A DNA stretch of 64,000 nucleotides, from NCBI GenBank assembly GCA_963775805.1, contig CAVZKG010000007.1:1-64000 (forward strand), given 5' to 3'. Position numbers and translations under genes: made by a program. This DNA comes from JAFAMB01 sp963775805. GTDB lineage: Bacteria; Verrucomicrobiota; Verrucomicrobiia; Chthoniobacterales; JAFAMB01. Numbering within the stretch: position 1 is the first letter of the stretch; each line of letters begins with the position of its first letter. Shown here piece by piece: positions 25,383 to 34,180 of this stretch. A model generated the notes under the pieces. That model saw only the letters and a list, made by a program, of their open reading frames with translations, was not told the DNA's origin and searched no databases.

Positions 25383-26201
25383 TTGTCTAAACGCTTGATA
25401 CTTGATCTGTTGAAGTGGGCTGCGCTGCTGGCTTTCGTTGCATTTTTTCTTTTCCCCTTTTTTTGGATCATTTCGAGCAGTTTGAAAGCGCGTGGTGAGT
25501 TTTTCACTCGGCCGCCTGTCTGGCTGCCCGCACATCTCGACTGGTCGAATTACCCTGATTCGTTGGGACGTGGAGCTCTCAAAGGGCTGACTGACAGTTT
25601 TATTATTGCTTTTTCGTCGATGATTGTTGCGCTTGCACTGGGAGCCCCGGCGGCTTACGCAATCGCTCGATTTCAGGTGGGACGTGAGAATCTTGCATTC
25701 TGGATTCTATCGATCCGAATGTTTCCGCCGATCGCGACTATTCTTCCTTTATTTGTTATATTTCGATATGCCGGGCTAGTCGATTCATACGCAGGCCTTG
25801 TGTTATCATACACGGTTTTCAATTTGCCGTTCGCGATTTGGATATTAAAAGGGTTTATCGAAGATGTGCCGCGGGAGATCGAAGAAGCGGCAAAGGTTGA
25901 TGGTGCGGGGCCTTTCCAGATATTTCGATTGATTGTGATTCCGCTCGTTGCCCCTGGGCTGGTGGTTGCCGCGCTCTTTAGCTTTATCTTTGCGTGGAAC
26001 GATTTTGCGTACGCCGTAATTTTCAGTGGCTCGAGAGTCACACCGTTGCCGGTTGTGATTGCGCAGTTCGCCGGAGGGCACGAAATCTTGTGGGGGCAGA
26101 TTTCGGCCGCGGCTATCATCGCTATTGCACCGGGATTACTTATCGCGATTTTCCTTCAGAAATATCTAACCAGGGGCCTAACAATGGGCGCCGTTAAATA
26201 A
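25383..26201 (+). CDS. ABC sugar transporter permease (MalG-like)
   Basis: A 272-residue partner permease with six helices. The start is a TTG one base after the preceding stop (reads MSKRLILDLLKWAALLAFVAFFLFPFFW). The EAA motif is EEAAKVDGAGPFQIFRLIVIPLVAPGLVV near 165-193. It should pair with the MalF-like permease to carry the substrate released by the binding protein. It is followed 11 bp later by the mutarotase-type gene. Confidence 0.9.
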   Translation: MSKRLILDLLKWAALLAFVAFFLFPFFWIISSSLKARGEFFTRPPVWLPAHLDWSNYPDSLGRGALKGLTDSFIIAFSSMIVALALGAPAAYAIARFQVGRENLAFWILSIRMFPPIATILPLFVIFRYAGLVDSYAGLVLSYTVFNLPFAIWILKGFIEDVPREIEEAAKVDGAGPFQIFRLIVIPLVAPGLVVAALFSFIFAWNDFAYAVIFSGSRVTPLPVVIAQFAGGHEILWGQISAAAIIAIAPGLLIAIFLQKYLTRGLTMGAVK

Positions 26202-26212
26202 GAACACAGACT

Positions 26213-26647
26213 ATGCTCAAGAACCTCAGTCCGCTTCACACACCGGAATTGCTCCACACATTGGCTTCGATGGGGCACGGAGACGATATCGCGATCGTTG
26301 ACGCTCATTTCCCTGCCGTTTCAATGGCAAAACGGCTTGTCCGTCTGGACGGAATCTCCGCTCCAGCGGTGCTGGAAGCCTGCTTGCAATTGATTCCTCT
26401 GGACACGTTCGTAGACGATCCTGCCCTAAGAATGGAAGTCGTCGGCCAGCCGGATCATCTTCCGGAAGTTCAACAGGATTTCCAGAAAGTGATTGATGAG
26501 GTGGAGGGCAAACATCTGGCGTTATCAAAGCTTGAACGCTATGCATTTTACGAAAGAGCCCGGAACGCGTTCGCCATTGTCGCCACCGGTGAGCAGCGGC
26601 CTTATGGTTGTGTGCTGATCAAAAAAGGTGTCGTGCTAAACAAATAG
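26213..26647 (+). CDS. RbsD/FucU-family sugar mutarotase
   Basis: A 144-residue protein of the RbsD/FucU transport-protein family, which interconverts alpha and beta (or pyran and furan) sugar forms after import. Family features are GHGDDIAIVDAHFPA near residues 21-35, with the catalytic His, and the C-terminal RPYGCVLIKKGVV; the Tyr-rich segment KLERYAFYERARNAFAIVATGE resembles FucU more than RbsD. It lies 11 bp after the permease gene and 16 bp before the sugar kinase gene, so it prepares the sugar for phosphorylation. The exact sugar is unknown. Confidence 0.87.
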   Translation: MLKNLSPLHTPELLHTLASMGHGDDIAIVDAHFPAVSMAKRLVRLDGISAPAVLEACLQLIPLDTFVDDPALRMEVVGQPDHLPEVQQDFQKVIDEVEGKHLALSKLERYAFYERARNAFAIVATGEQRPYGCVLIKKGVVLNK

Positions 26648-26663
26648 TGGAAAGGAGATCCCG

Positions 26664-27599
26664 GTGGCAAAGCCTATCGTTTGCGTCTTGGGTGCGTTTG
26701 TAGCAGATTTGACCTGCCGGACGGCCCGGATGCCGGCCTGGGGAGAAACGATCCTTGGCGTCGCATTTAAGCTCGGTCCGGGAGGGAAAGGTTCGAATCA
26801 GGCCGTCGCTGCGGCTCGGCTAAACACCGAGGTCCGTCTGATCACAAAACTTGGGCGCGATGCGTTTGGTGAAATGGCCCGGACCTTCTATCGCGAACAA
26901 GGGATGAGCGCCGATCTGATCTATGAAGATCCCGACGAAAGTAGCGGCACTGCGACGATCATCGTCGATGAAAAGACCCGGGAGAATACAATTATCGTTG
27001 TTCAGGGAGCATGCGGTAATTTAACGGTTGCCGAGGTTGAAAAAGCCAGAGATCAGATCGCAACATCGGATATCTTTCTGACCCAGCTCGAGTTGCCGAT
27101 TCCGCCAACGATCCGCGGGATCGAGATCGCTCATGAAGCCGGCGTCCCTGTTATATTAAATCCTGCGCCTGCGGTCCCTCTGCCGAAGGAAATATTCAAG
27201 AAAGTGAATTACTTGACTCCGAACGAGAACGAGGCGCTTGGATTGCTCGGCGAGAAATTGGTTGGTAAGCTTGATGATGTCGAAGGGATCGCGGATCGAT
27301 TGATCGGACTCGGTGTTTCGAACGTTGTCCTGACGCTTGGCGAAAAAGGGGCTTTTGTGAAAGGACCAGCCGTATCGCGTTTGTTACCAGCATTTCGATA
27401 TGGACCGGTAGCCGAAACCACCGGTGCAGGCGACGCGTTTGCGGGCGGGTTCGCGGTTGCACTCGCTGAAAAGAAGAGTCTGGAAGCTGCGACGATGTAC
27501 GGATGCGCAGTTGCCGGGATATCGGTGACTCGACCTGGAACAGCCCCTTCGATGCCGACACGCCAGGAAGTCGATGAACTGGTTGGCCGGGAAACATGA
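26664..27599 (+). CDS. PfkB-family sugar kinase (ribokinase/deoxyribokinase-like)
   Basis: A 311-residue cytosolic kinase with a GTG start preceded by a good AAGGAG site at 26651-26656. N-terminal GPGGKGSNQAVAAARL and C-terminal TTGAGDAFAGGFAVALAE (with the catalytic Asp) are the two PfkB signatures; LNPAPAVPLP and LTPNENEA are ribokinase-type blocks. Ribokinase makes ribose 5-phosphate and deoxyribokinase makes 2-deoxyribose 5-phosphate; the sequence alone cannot separate them. DeoC in the divergent operon favours the deoxy sugar. It is the last gene of the + operon. Confidence 0.9.
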   Translation: MAKPIVCVLGAFVADLTCRTARMPAWGETILGVAFKLGPGGKGSNQAVAAARLNTEVRLITKLGRDAFGEMARTFYREQGMSADLIYEDPDESSGTATIIVDEKTRENTIIVVQGACGNLTVAEVEKARDQIATSDIFLTQLELPIPPTIRGIEIAHEAGVPVILNPAPAVPLPKEIFKKVNYLTPNENEALGLLGEKLVGKLDDVEGIADRLIGLGVSNVVLTLGEKGAFVKGPAVSRLLPAFRYGPVAETTGAGDAFAGGFAVALAEKKSLEAATMYGCAVAGISVTRPGTAPSMPTRQEVDELVGRET

Positions 27600-27740
27600 T
27601 CTGGTTGGTTGAAAGCCGGCATTCCCTTTTGCCTTAACCTTGGGCTGATGTGGCTGCGATGGGAATGGCAATTGAGACCGGATTTGCACCGGGAGGGGTT
27701 CAGGCGGCGTATGCGCTCGAGTGGTAGCGTTGCCTTGATC

Positions 27741-29900
27741 TCAGGCAGGCTGCCCAAGTTTTTCCCCCGGATGCGCCGCTGGACCGGTATTGGATTTTGT
27801 CTTGATGACAAGAGATCTGACATCGACGTGCGTCTTTTTGCGACGTCGAGCCTCTTCTCGGAAATGTGCCTGGCAGTCGATGGGTGTCTCTCCCGGTGTG
27901 CGACGAACATAGGTCGGGCCCTCTCTTAACTCCCGCGCCTTAACATTGTCAGCCCAATAGATGTCGATCATTTTGTCGACGCGTTCACGCAAATCAGGAT
28001 CCTCTACAGGGAAACAGACTTCGACTCGCCGGTAAAATGTTCTGGCAGTCCAATCGGCGCTTGCGAGATAAGTTTCTGAGTTGCCGGCGTTTTCAAATCG
28101 ATAAATTCGCCCATGTTCAAGGAATCTGCCTACCACGCTGCGTACGGTAATGTTATCGCTTACGCCTGGAATACCCGGGCGCAAACAACAAACACCGCGG
28201 ACGAGTAACCGTATCTTTACACCCGCCTGGGATCCGAGGTAGAGGGCCTTTATCACTTCTTCGTCCACGATTGCATTGATCTTAGCGAAAATTGCTGCCG
28301 GTTTGCCGTTCCTGGCGTGCTCCGTTTCACGGTGAATCATCTCGAGGACAAATTCGCGAAGCAACTTGGGAGCCGCTTTGATCTTTTTCAGATCAGGAAA
28401 AACGGAGACGCCTGTCAGCCAGTTGAACAGCTCGGCACTGTCGTTTGTGATCTCCGGATCGCATGTTAGCAAACCGAAATCTTCGTAAAGTTTTGCTGTC
28501 GATGGGTGGTAATTCCCAGTTGCAAGATGAAGGTAGCGCAGGATATGGTCTCCTTCTCTGCGAACCACCAGGGCTAACTTGGCCCGGGTGATCAGGCTCG
28601 CGATCCCGTAGACAACGTTGACTCCCGCTTCCTGGAGAAATCTTGCCCATTTTATATTTGCCGCTTCGTCGTAGCGGGCTTTCAACTCGATGACAGCGGT
28701 GACCTGTTTTCCGCTTTGCGCGGCTTGCGCGAGCGCCGCAATGATCGGCGAATCGCCGCTTGTGCGATAAATCGTTTGCTTGATGGCCAGGACGTTCGGG
28801 TCTTCCGCCGCCTGCTCGATGAAATCGATCACTGTCTGGAAACTTTCGTAGGGGTGGTGCAACAAAATCGGTTTGCGCCGGATCTGCGAAAAGATGTCCT
28901 CTTCTTCATCCGGGGCGGTGACGATCGCAGGAACAAACGGTCGGAACTTGAGCGCCGGGCGGTCAAATTCCGAAATCACCGGCAGAAGCCGGGCGAAATT
29001 AATCGGACCGTCGACCACGTAAAGGTCATCTTCTGTCAGGCTAAATGTTTTTAGCAGTTGACCCGCGATGTGCTCGGGACAATCCTTCTGGACTTCGAGA
29101 CGAACCGCTGCTCCACGGCTCCGTTTTCTTAACTCCAGCTCGATGGATCTCAAGAGGTTATCGGTCTCCTCCTCATCGAGATAGAGTTCGCTGTTTCGCG
29201 TTACTCGAAATTGATACGCGCCTTTCACGGTGATTCCGTGGAAAAGCGACGCAACGTGAGCCTGGATCAGGTTTCCTATGAAGATGTGCCGATAGACCTC
29301 CTTCTTTTCGGATTTGTATAAAAGCAGTCTTGGCAAAATCCGTGGGACCTGAACGACGCCGAGGTTGGTGCTGATCTCCGTACCTTCGAGTTCCACAGCG
29401 ACATTAAGGCTCTTATTCAGCAGTTGCGGAAACGGATGCACTGGGTCGACCGCCAACGGTGTCAAAACCGGGTAGACCGATTTCTCGAAGTAGGTGGCGT
29501 AATATCGCTTTTCTTCCCGTGCGAGCTCGTTGTATCGCAGGAACATAATGTTTTGTTCCTTTAGGGCGGGAGCTAACTCTTCGTTCCAAACCCGATACAT
29601 GTCGGTGACCATACGCCGCACGCGCGACGAGATTGCGGCGAGTTGTTCGCCGGGCCGCATCCCGTCAGGTCCAAACCCTCCGATATTGCTTTGCCGATGC
29701 TGTTTCAAACCAGCGACTCGAACCTCGAAAAAGTCATCGAGATTTGACGCAACAATGCAAAGGAATTTTAAGCGTTCGAGAAGCGGATTACTTGAATCAC
29801 ACGCTTCTTCCAAAACCCTCTGATCATATTCTAACAGGCTTAGTTCACGATTGTTGAAGAGGGAAGGGTCGGATAGAACAGAAGCAGTTTGTTCGTGCAT
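27741..29900 (-). CDS. ppk1: polyphosphate kinase 1
   Basis: A 719-residue enzyme that reversibly builds inorganic polyphosphate from ATP. The N-terminus FNNRELSLLEYDQRVLEEA and FLCIVASNLDDFFEVRVAGLK are the N and H domains. The catalytic core shows HHPYESFQTVIDFIEQAAEDPNVL and LRYLHLATGNYHPSTAKLYEDFGLLT, with the phosphorylated His, and the C-terminal block RGVCCLRPG. Length is normal (about 690-740). A short Lys/Asn tail follows the last domain. It is monocistronic or the last gene of a minus run, 389 bp after the CobS-like gene. Confidence 0.94.
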   Translation of the reverse strand: MHEQTASVLSDPSLFNNRELSLLEYDQRVLEEACDSSNPLLERLKFLCIVASNLDDFFEVRVAGLKQHRQSNIGGFGPDGMRPGEQLAAISSRVRRMVTDMYRVWNEELAPALKEQNIMFLRYNELAREEKRYYATYFEKSVYPVLTPLAVDPVHPFPQLLNKSLNVAVELEGTEISTNLGVVQVPRILPRLLLYKSEKKEVYRHIFIGNLIQAHVASLFHGITVKGAYQFRVTRNSELYLDEEETDNLLRSIELELRKRSRGAAVRLEVQKDCPEHIAGQLLKTFSLTEDDLYVVDGPINFARLLPVISEFDRPALKFRPFVPAIVTAPDEEEDIFSQIRRKPILLHHPYESFQTVIDFIEQAAEDPNVLAIKQTIYRTSGDSPIIAALAQAAQSGKQVTAVIELKARYDEAANIKWARFLQEAGVNVVYGIASLITRAKLALVVRREGDHILRYLHLATGNYHPSTAKLYEDFGLLTCDPEITNDSAELFNWLTGVSVFPDLKKIKAAPKLLREFVLEMIHRETEHARNGKPAAIFAKINAIVDEEVIKALYLGSQAGVKIRLLVRGVCCLRPGIPGVSDNITVRSVVGRFLEHGRIYRFENAGNSETYLASADWTARTFYRRVEVCFPVEDPDLRERVDKMIDIYWADNVKARELREGPTYVRRTPGETPIDCQAHFREEARRRKKTHVDVRSLVIKTKSNTGPAAHPGEKLGQPA

Positions 29901-30289
29901 ACTTCGGTGTTATTCGTTGAGCGGCGGCGGGTTCGAGGTGGCTTCTCGCGATCAAACGATCAATCGCGCGATGTGTGCGTCTCAGAGACTCTGGGAACCG
30001 CCAACGTCCCTAATCATAGGCGGTAAATTTTCAGTTGTCTGCAACCAAACACTCGGTAGTGCAGTCGAAAGAGTTTGCGCCTTTGGTCTTTTGCATGGTG
30101 GCATGGTTTCGGTACAGAGTCCCCGGATAAAGCGTTCGTACTTGGACGATGGGTACAAATATGCAATAGACGTTCCCTAATATGGCCAATGTTTTTGTGC
30201 ACGCTGGGTGAAGGCCAAGTCACTTTAAACGGTTCGCCTGTCGGCGAAATTCATGGCTGCAATCGAAATCGAGCAGGCGTTAGGCCGGG
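29901..30289. other. 389-bp gap without a recognisable gene
   Basis: The open frames here (for example 29851-30180 and 30075-30302 on the + strand) overlap ppk1 or have no protein-like composition. A 6-bp hairpin TTCGCC/GGCGAA (30233-30238, 30243-30248) could mark the end of the ispH/CobS-like transcript on the minus strand. The ppk1 promoter must lie here but I cannot place it. Confidence 0.5.
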
Positions 30290-30997
30290 TCACAGAAAAT
30301 GATACCGGACGATCAAAAAGGAAAGATACGCAGTAAGCTCCGCAACGAACGAAGCAATGTTCGGTGACGAAATTCTGTCGAGAACTGAAAATGTCAGACG
30401 AACGGAAAAATAGACGGCGGCCATGGACAAAAGCGGTCCACGGAGTTGATCAACGAGATCGTGGTGAGAAGAGAAGGTCTGGGCGTCGCCGAACACCGTG
30501 AGGTTGGTGGCGACAAGCCACGCCAATCCGAGGATGGTCAACCATCGGCGTTCTTTCGCCGGTTTCAGAAGCGGAGCAATGAAGCTGGTCATTATACCGA
30601 ATGACAAAAGTCTGACTGACTCGGCGAGATAGAATTGCCGCAGGACCGAGTACTTTAGCAGGATGCCAAAGAGGAGGCAGCTTACTCCCGGCACACCTGC
30701 AACGGGGCGTTCCGTTAAGTGTCGACGCTGACCGAAGAACAAGTCACAGATCTGACAAAAATCGGTCTCTGGCTTGAATCCTCTCAGCCAGCTGACGGCG
30801 ATCAGTCCAGGCACAATAGCGACTTCGATGGGAAAATAAACCGAGGCGAGAGGAAGGTAAAAGCCGATTGCAAGAACGACGGCCACGAGGCCGATAACAG
30901 GCAGCCAGGCGAGGACACTCGCGTCGATCGAATGGCGCGCTACTCTGTTGATTCGTACCGCGGTGAAGTGATGCAGGGCGGTCAGGAACGAATCCAC
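30290..30997 (-). CDS. CobS-like membrane protein lacking the usual acidic motif
   Basis: A 235-residue membrane protein with several hydrophobic helices. I place the start at the GTG of 30997 (reads MDSFLTALHHFTAV), 14 bp after the ispH stop; the ATG at 31096 would lie inside ispH and adds 33 Arg-rich residues. The opening FLTALHHFT, the GFKPETDFCQICDLF segment and VPGVSCLLFGILLKYSVLRQF align by eye with cobalamin-5'-phosphate synthase CobS (FLTAL.FLT, GGLHLDGLADTxDG, GAFGV..L.LLLKY). The DGxxDxxDG-type acidic cluster is degenerate, so cobalamin synthesis is doubtful. The distant likeness needs a profile search. Confidence 0.45.
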   Translation of the reverse strand: MDSFLTALHHFTAVRINRVARHSIDASVLAWLPVIGLVAVVLAIGFYLPLASVYFPIEVAIVPGLIAVSWLRGFKPETDFCQICDLFFGQRRHLTERPVAGVPGVSCLLFGILLKYSVLRQFYLAESVRLLSFGIMTSFIAPLLKPAKERRWLTILGLAWLVATNLTVFGDAQTFSSHHDLVDQLRGPLLSMAAVYFSVRLTFSVLDRISSPNIASFVAELTAYLSFLIVRYHFL

Positions 30998-31011
30998 GCA
31001 CGAATCACTTG

Positions 31012-32244
31012 TTAAGCGACGAGGACCTCGTTTGAATGGATGCCTCTCAACTCGTATACGCGAAGTATCGTGTCTTCGATCAGGTTGTTGGGACACGATG
31101 CGCCCGCGGTGATGCCTACGATGATCGGGCCTTCGGGTAACCAGTTTTCGGTCACAATTTCGCGCTTTTCGTGGAGGTTATAGTGCGTGATCCGCGTTGC
31201 GGATTCAAGTTTGCTCGCGCTTCGGACGAAATAGGTCGGCAGCTTTTCTTCCCCCATCTCGGCCAGGTGGGATGTATTGGAGCTGTTGTATCCGCCGACG
31301 ACGAGCAACAGATTCATCTTTTCCTGCAGAAGCCTGCTGAGAGCATCTTGTCGCTCCTGGGTAGCACCGCAGATGGTGTCGAAAAATCGAAAATTCCGCG
31401 ATGCGCGCTCTGGGCCGTCCCGATCGATTATCGCCATCCGGATTCTTCGTTGGACCTCTTCTGTCTCGCCTCGGAGCATGGTTGTCTGATTAGCAACGCC
31501 TACGGCTTCCAGATGGATATCCGGATCGAAGCCAGGAGAATAAGCATCCTTAAAGCGGTCCAGAAACTCCTGTTTAACACCGCCATTGCGAATGTAATCG
31601 CAAACGTAGTCTGTATCCTTGAGCGTAAGAACGATTAGGTAATGTCCACCTCCGAGGCCAAGTGCGCGTGAGGCGGTGGCTTTTGTCTCTTCGTGCTCGG
31701 CTTTCCCGTGGATGATCGACGTGACCTGCTCGGTCGCATTTTGCCTTACGCGTTTCCAGACACTCATGACGTCGCCGCAGGTTGTGTCGACAATCTGGCA
31801 ACCGCGATCCTGGATTTTCTTCAACGTAATCAGGTCTGTCCCGAAAGCGGGAACGATCACAACATCTTGTGCAGTAAGGTCCTCGATCTCTGCCTCATGA
31901 CCGGTACCCAGCAAGTTTTTGATCCCTAACGCGGCGATCTGCTCATTGACGAGCGGGTTATGAATTATTTCTCCGAGAATAAAGAGCCGACTGTCGGTGA
32001 AGACCTTTCGAGCGGCGTATGCGAGATCAATCGCGCGTTCAACTCCGTAGCAAAAACCGAACTGTTTGGCGAGCCTGAGCGTTGTATCACGAACCGTCAG
32101 AATTCCGCCGTTCGCGCGTATCCGTTCGACAATGACGCTGCGGTAGTGTGACCGAACCTGCTCCTGAACCCGCGCCATTACGTCAGGGGTGCGCAGGTTG
32201 ATTTTTTTCGGCTTAACAGGAGCAGGTGTAGAATCGGCTGACAT
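31012..32244 (-). CDS. ispH: 4-hydroxy-3-methylbut-2-enyl diphosphate reductase
   Basis: A 410-residue iron-sulfur enzyme for the last step of the MEP isoprenoid pathway (HMBPP to IPP and DMAPP). The three cluster Cys residues are Cys65 (FGFCYGVERA), Cys156 (DTTCGDV) and Cys384 (GASCPNNLIEDT). It is about 100 residues longer than E. coli IspH, with an N-terminal extension and internal inserts; this long form is known from cyanobacteria, plants and some other bacteria. The EHEETKATAS and NSSNTSHLAEM blocks carry substrate-binding residues. It is followed closely by the CobS-like gene. Confidence 0.93.
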   Translation of the reverse strand: MSADSTPAPVKPKKINLRTPDVMARVQEQVRSHYRSVIVERIRANGGILTVRDTTLRLAKQFGFCYGVERAIDLAYAARKVFTDSRLFILGEIIHNPLVNEQIAALGIKNLLGTGHEAEIEDLTAQDVVIVPAFGTDLITLKKIQDRGCQIVDTTCGDVMSVWKRVRQNATEQVTSIIHGKAEHEETKATASRALGLGGGHYLIVLTLKDTDYVCDYIRNGGVKQEFLDRFKDAYSPGFDPDIHLEAVGVANQTTMLRGETEEVQRRIRMAIIDRDGPERASRNFRFFDTICGATQERQDALSRLLQEKMNLLLVVGGYNSSNTSHLAEMGEEKLPTYFVRSASKLESATRITHYNLHEKREIVTENWLPEGPIIVGITAGASCPNNLIEDTILRVYELRGIHSNEVLVA

Positions 32245-32276
32245 GCTTTAAACCTGCCGATTGCTCGGCATCAAAA

Positions 32277-32954
32277 TTACTGGTCTTGCAGGAGCGGTCC
32301 AGGGATGGGCGCAAAGACTGCATCGGAAACCATGAACGCCCCTGGAGGATCCGGTTCGAGGTAACCGCGCGGACGCACAACGTCCTTTCCGATCGTCTGA
32401 TCTTCAGGTTGCGATTGTGCGATATTGATTGGCGTCCCGATTCTCGTGAGCTCAAAAAACTTAGGCGCAGCCTGCGGGTCCAATCTCAGGCAACCGTGCG
32501 AATGCGCGATTGGCCAGACAGGTCCCTGGTGGAAACCGTAGGCTGGCTTGAACTCCGTCCAGTATCCCATCGGGTAACCGACGTAATGATAACCGCTTCC
32601 AGGGGCATGATCGCTTGTTCCCGGTCGGACATCATTTCCGCGAACCCAAAAGCCGTAGGTCGCAGATCGTTTTCTGCGGATCTTGTCGGTCACGTGAAAT
32701 GATCCGGTTGGGGTAGTGTCACCAGTCTTCCCGATCGTGCAAGGAGTCACGAGCAACGGTCGATTCCCTTCCATGACATAAACCATCCGATTTTGCAGCG
32801 ACACTTTCACACGGACTGCGTCCGGGCTCCTCGGTTTGTAAGCGACGACCCGATAGGGCCCCGAAATACTGGTCGTTGTCAGGGCGCACCCGGTAAGGAG
32901 GGCGAATCCAATCGATGTCACGGCAAATAAGGCTCGAACGTAATGGCTTCTCAT
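32277..32954 (-). CDS. L,D-transpeptidase lipoprotein (YkuD domain)
   Basis: A 225-residue envelope protein. The N-terminus is a lipoprotein signal (ALFAVTSIGFALLTGC, lipid Cys23). The YkuD domain spans about 45-180: VSLQNRMVYVMEGN, IGKTGDTTPTGSFHVTDK and the active site PIAHSHGCLRLD with the catalytic Cys and upstream His. These enzymes form 3-3 peptidoglycan cross-links or attach lipoproteins to the wall. The C-terminal 45 residues are Pro-rich and probably flexible. It lies 32 bp upstream of ispH. Confidence 0.87.
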   Translation of the reverse strand: MRSHYVRALFAVTSIGFALLTGCALTTTSISGPYRVVAYKPRSPDAVRVKVSLQNRMVYVMEGNRPLLVTPCTIGKTGDTTPTGSFHVTDKIRRKRSATYGFWVRGNDVRPGTSDHAPGSGYHYVGYPMGYWTEFKPAYGFHQGPVWPIAHSHGCLRLDPQAAPKFFELTRIGTPINIAQSQPEDQTIGKDVVRPRGYLEPDPPGAFMVSDAVFAPIPGPLLQDQ

Positions 32955-33100
32955 ACAGACGGTTAATTAGCGCACTATTTTACTTCATTAGGGAGAATTG
33001 CAAACGAGTAAAAAGAGAACGGAACGGCGTTCCTAAGCTTTGCGGTTCCAGAGCGCGTCCCTTGATCGGCTGAAATTTCGCCGCAGGTGGATGCCCACGC

Positions 33101-34123
33101 TCAATGCTTCTCTCGCTGCCAACGCGCGTGTTCGCGGATCTGTTCCGCGAGAGATTGAGCTTTTTCCGGATGCTCCTGGCTTTCAACCTCGAGATCGAAT
33201 TGCGTGGAACTATTTGCGTAGAAAGGATAGGTCCGAGCGGTAACCGACGGTTTGTAGCGCCAGTGTTTGTAGAGCCAAAGCCACTGATCTGGATGTTCCC
33301 TGATCAACGGTTCGAATTGATTCCAGCAAGTCTGAGTGATTTCCTGGTACGACGTCCCGGGCGGAAATTGCAGCCACGGAAGAAGCCGTATCATGTATCC
33401 TCCACCTGATCGTGGCAAGGTGACCCAGGGCACGATCGGTGCCCCAGTCCGTAAGTGGAGGAACGCGTGAATCTGCGTGACGCGCATTTTCAGACCAAAT
33501 CCATCGATTACGACCGCAGCATCTCTAAGTTTGAGAGTGAGATCACTGAAGAGAAACACCGATTCGCCGCGACGAAGCGCTTGTAACAGCCTGGCCACTG
33601 CGTTGTCCGGGATGATGATCTTATGACCGGTCGCTTCGCGCAGCTTTCGAAAAAGAGGCGTCAACAGCGCGTTTTTGAACGGTGCAGAAATGATTGTAAG
33701 CCCAAGCCCCTCCAGACCGAGAAATGAACCAACCAGTTCGACGTTCCCAAAATGTGGCGTAATCGCGATGATCGGTCCGCCATGCTCGAGGACTTCCTGG
33801 AACTTTGACGGGTCCTCGAAGGAGATAAATTTCTCAGCGGTGCTGGGCGCGAGATTTGGAGTCCAGAACAGCTGTAGAAAGTTTTTGCCGAACACTTGAA
33901 GTGATCGCTGCGCGATCTGGCGACGCTCCCTGAGACTGAGCTCTGAACCGAATACCGTCGAGAGATTGGCGAGGGCGACCGCGCGGCCTCTACGATCAGC
34001 CCAGAATACAAGGGCGCCCGCGGCGTCGCCGAGTTTCTGCACGATGTTGAACGACAATAAACGGATGATGCGCCCAAATAAACTGACGCCAATATACTCG
34101 ATCCGGTACCGGAGGCTTTTCAC
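33101..34123 (-). CDS. LpxL/HtrB-type lipid acyltransferase
   Basis: A 340-residue inner-membrane acyltransferase. Residues about 5-25 form an anchoring helix (YIGVSLFGRIIRLLSF) followed by VFWADRRGRAVALANLSTVFG, typical of HtrB/LpxL/MsbB. The catalytic H-x4-E motif is ITPHFGNVEL near residue 124, and the C-terminal HPDQWLWLYKHWRYKP is a family hallmark. It should add a secondary acyl chain to lipid A or a related lipid, which fits a Gram-negative envelope. The C-terminus after KP is polar and unconserved in appearance. Confidence 0.88.
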   Translation of the reverse strand: MKSLRYRIEYIGVSLFGRIIRLLSFNIVQKLGDAAGALVFWADRRGRAVALANLSTVFGSELSLRERRQIAQRSLQVFGKNFLQLFWTPNLAPSTAEKFISFEDPSKFQEVLEHGGPIIAITPHFGNVELVGSFLGLEGLGLTIISAPFKNALLTPLFRKLREATGHKIIIPDNAVARLLQALRRGESVFLFSDLTLKLRDAAVVIDGFGLKMRVTQIHAFLHLRTGAPIVPWVTLPRSGGGYMIRLLPWLQFPPGTSYQEITQTCWNQFEPLIREHPDQWLWLYKHWRYKPSVTARTYPFYANSSTQFDLEVESQEHPEKAQSLAEQIREHARWQREKH

Positions 34124-34180
34124 TCGCTAATATGGAAAATATGATTCCGGAACACTACCACGCGACGGGGAATTTCCGTG

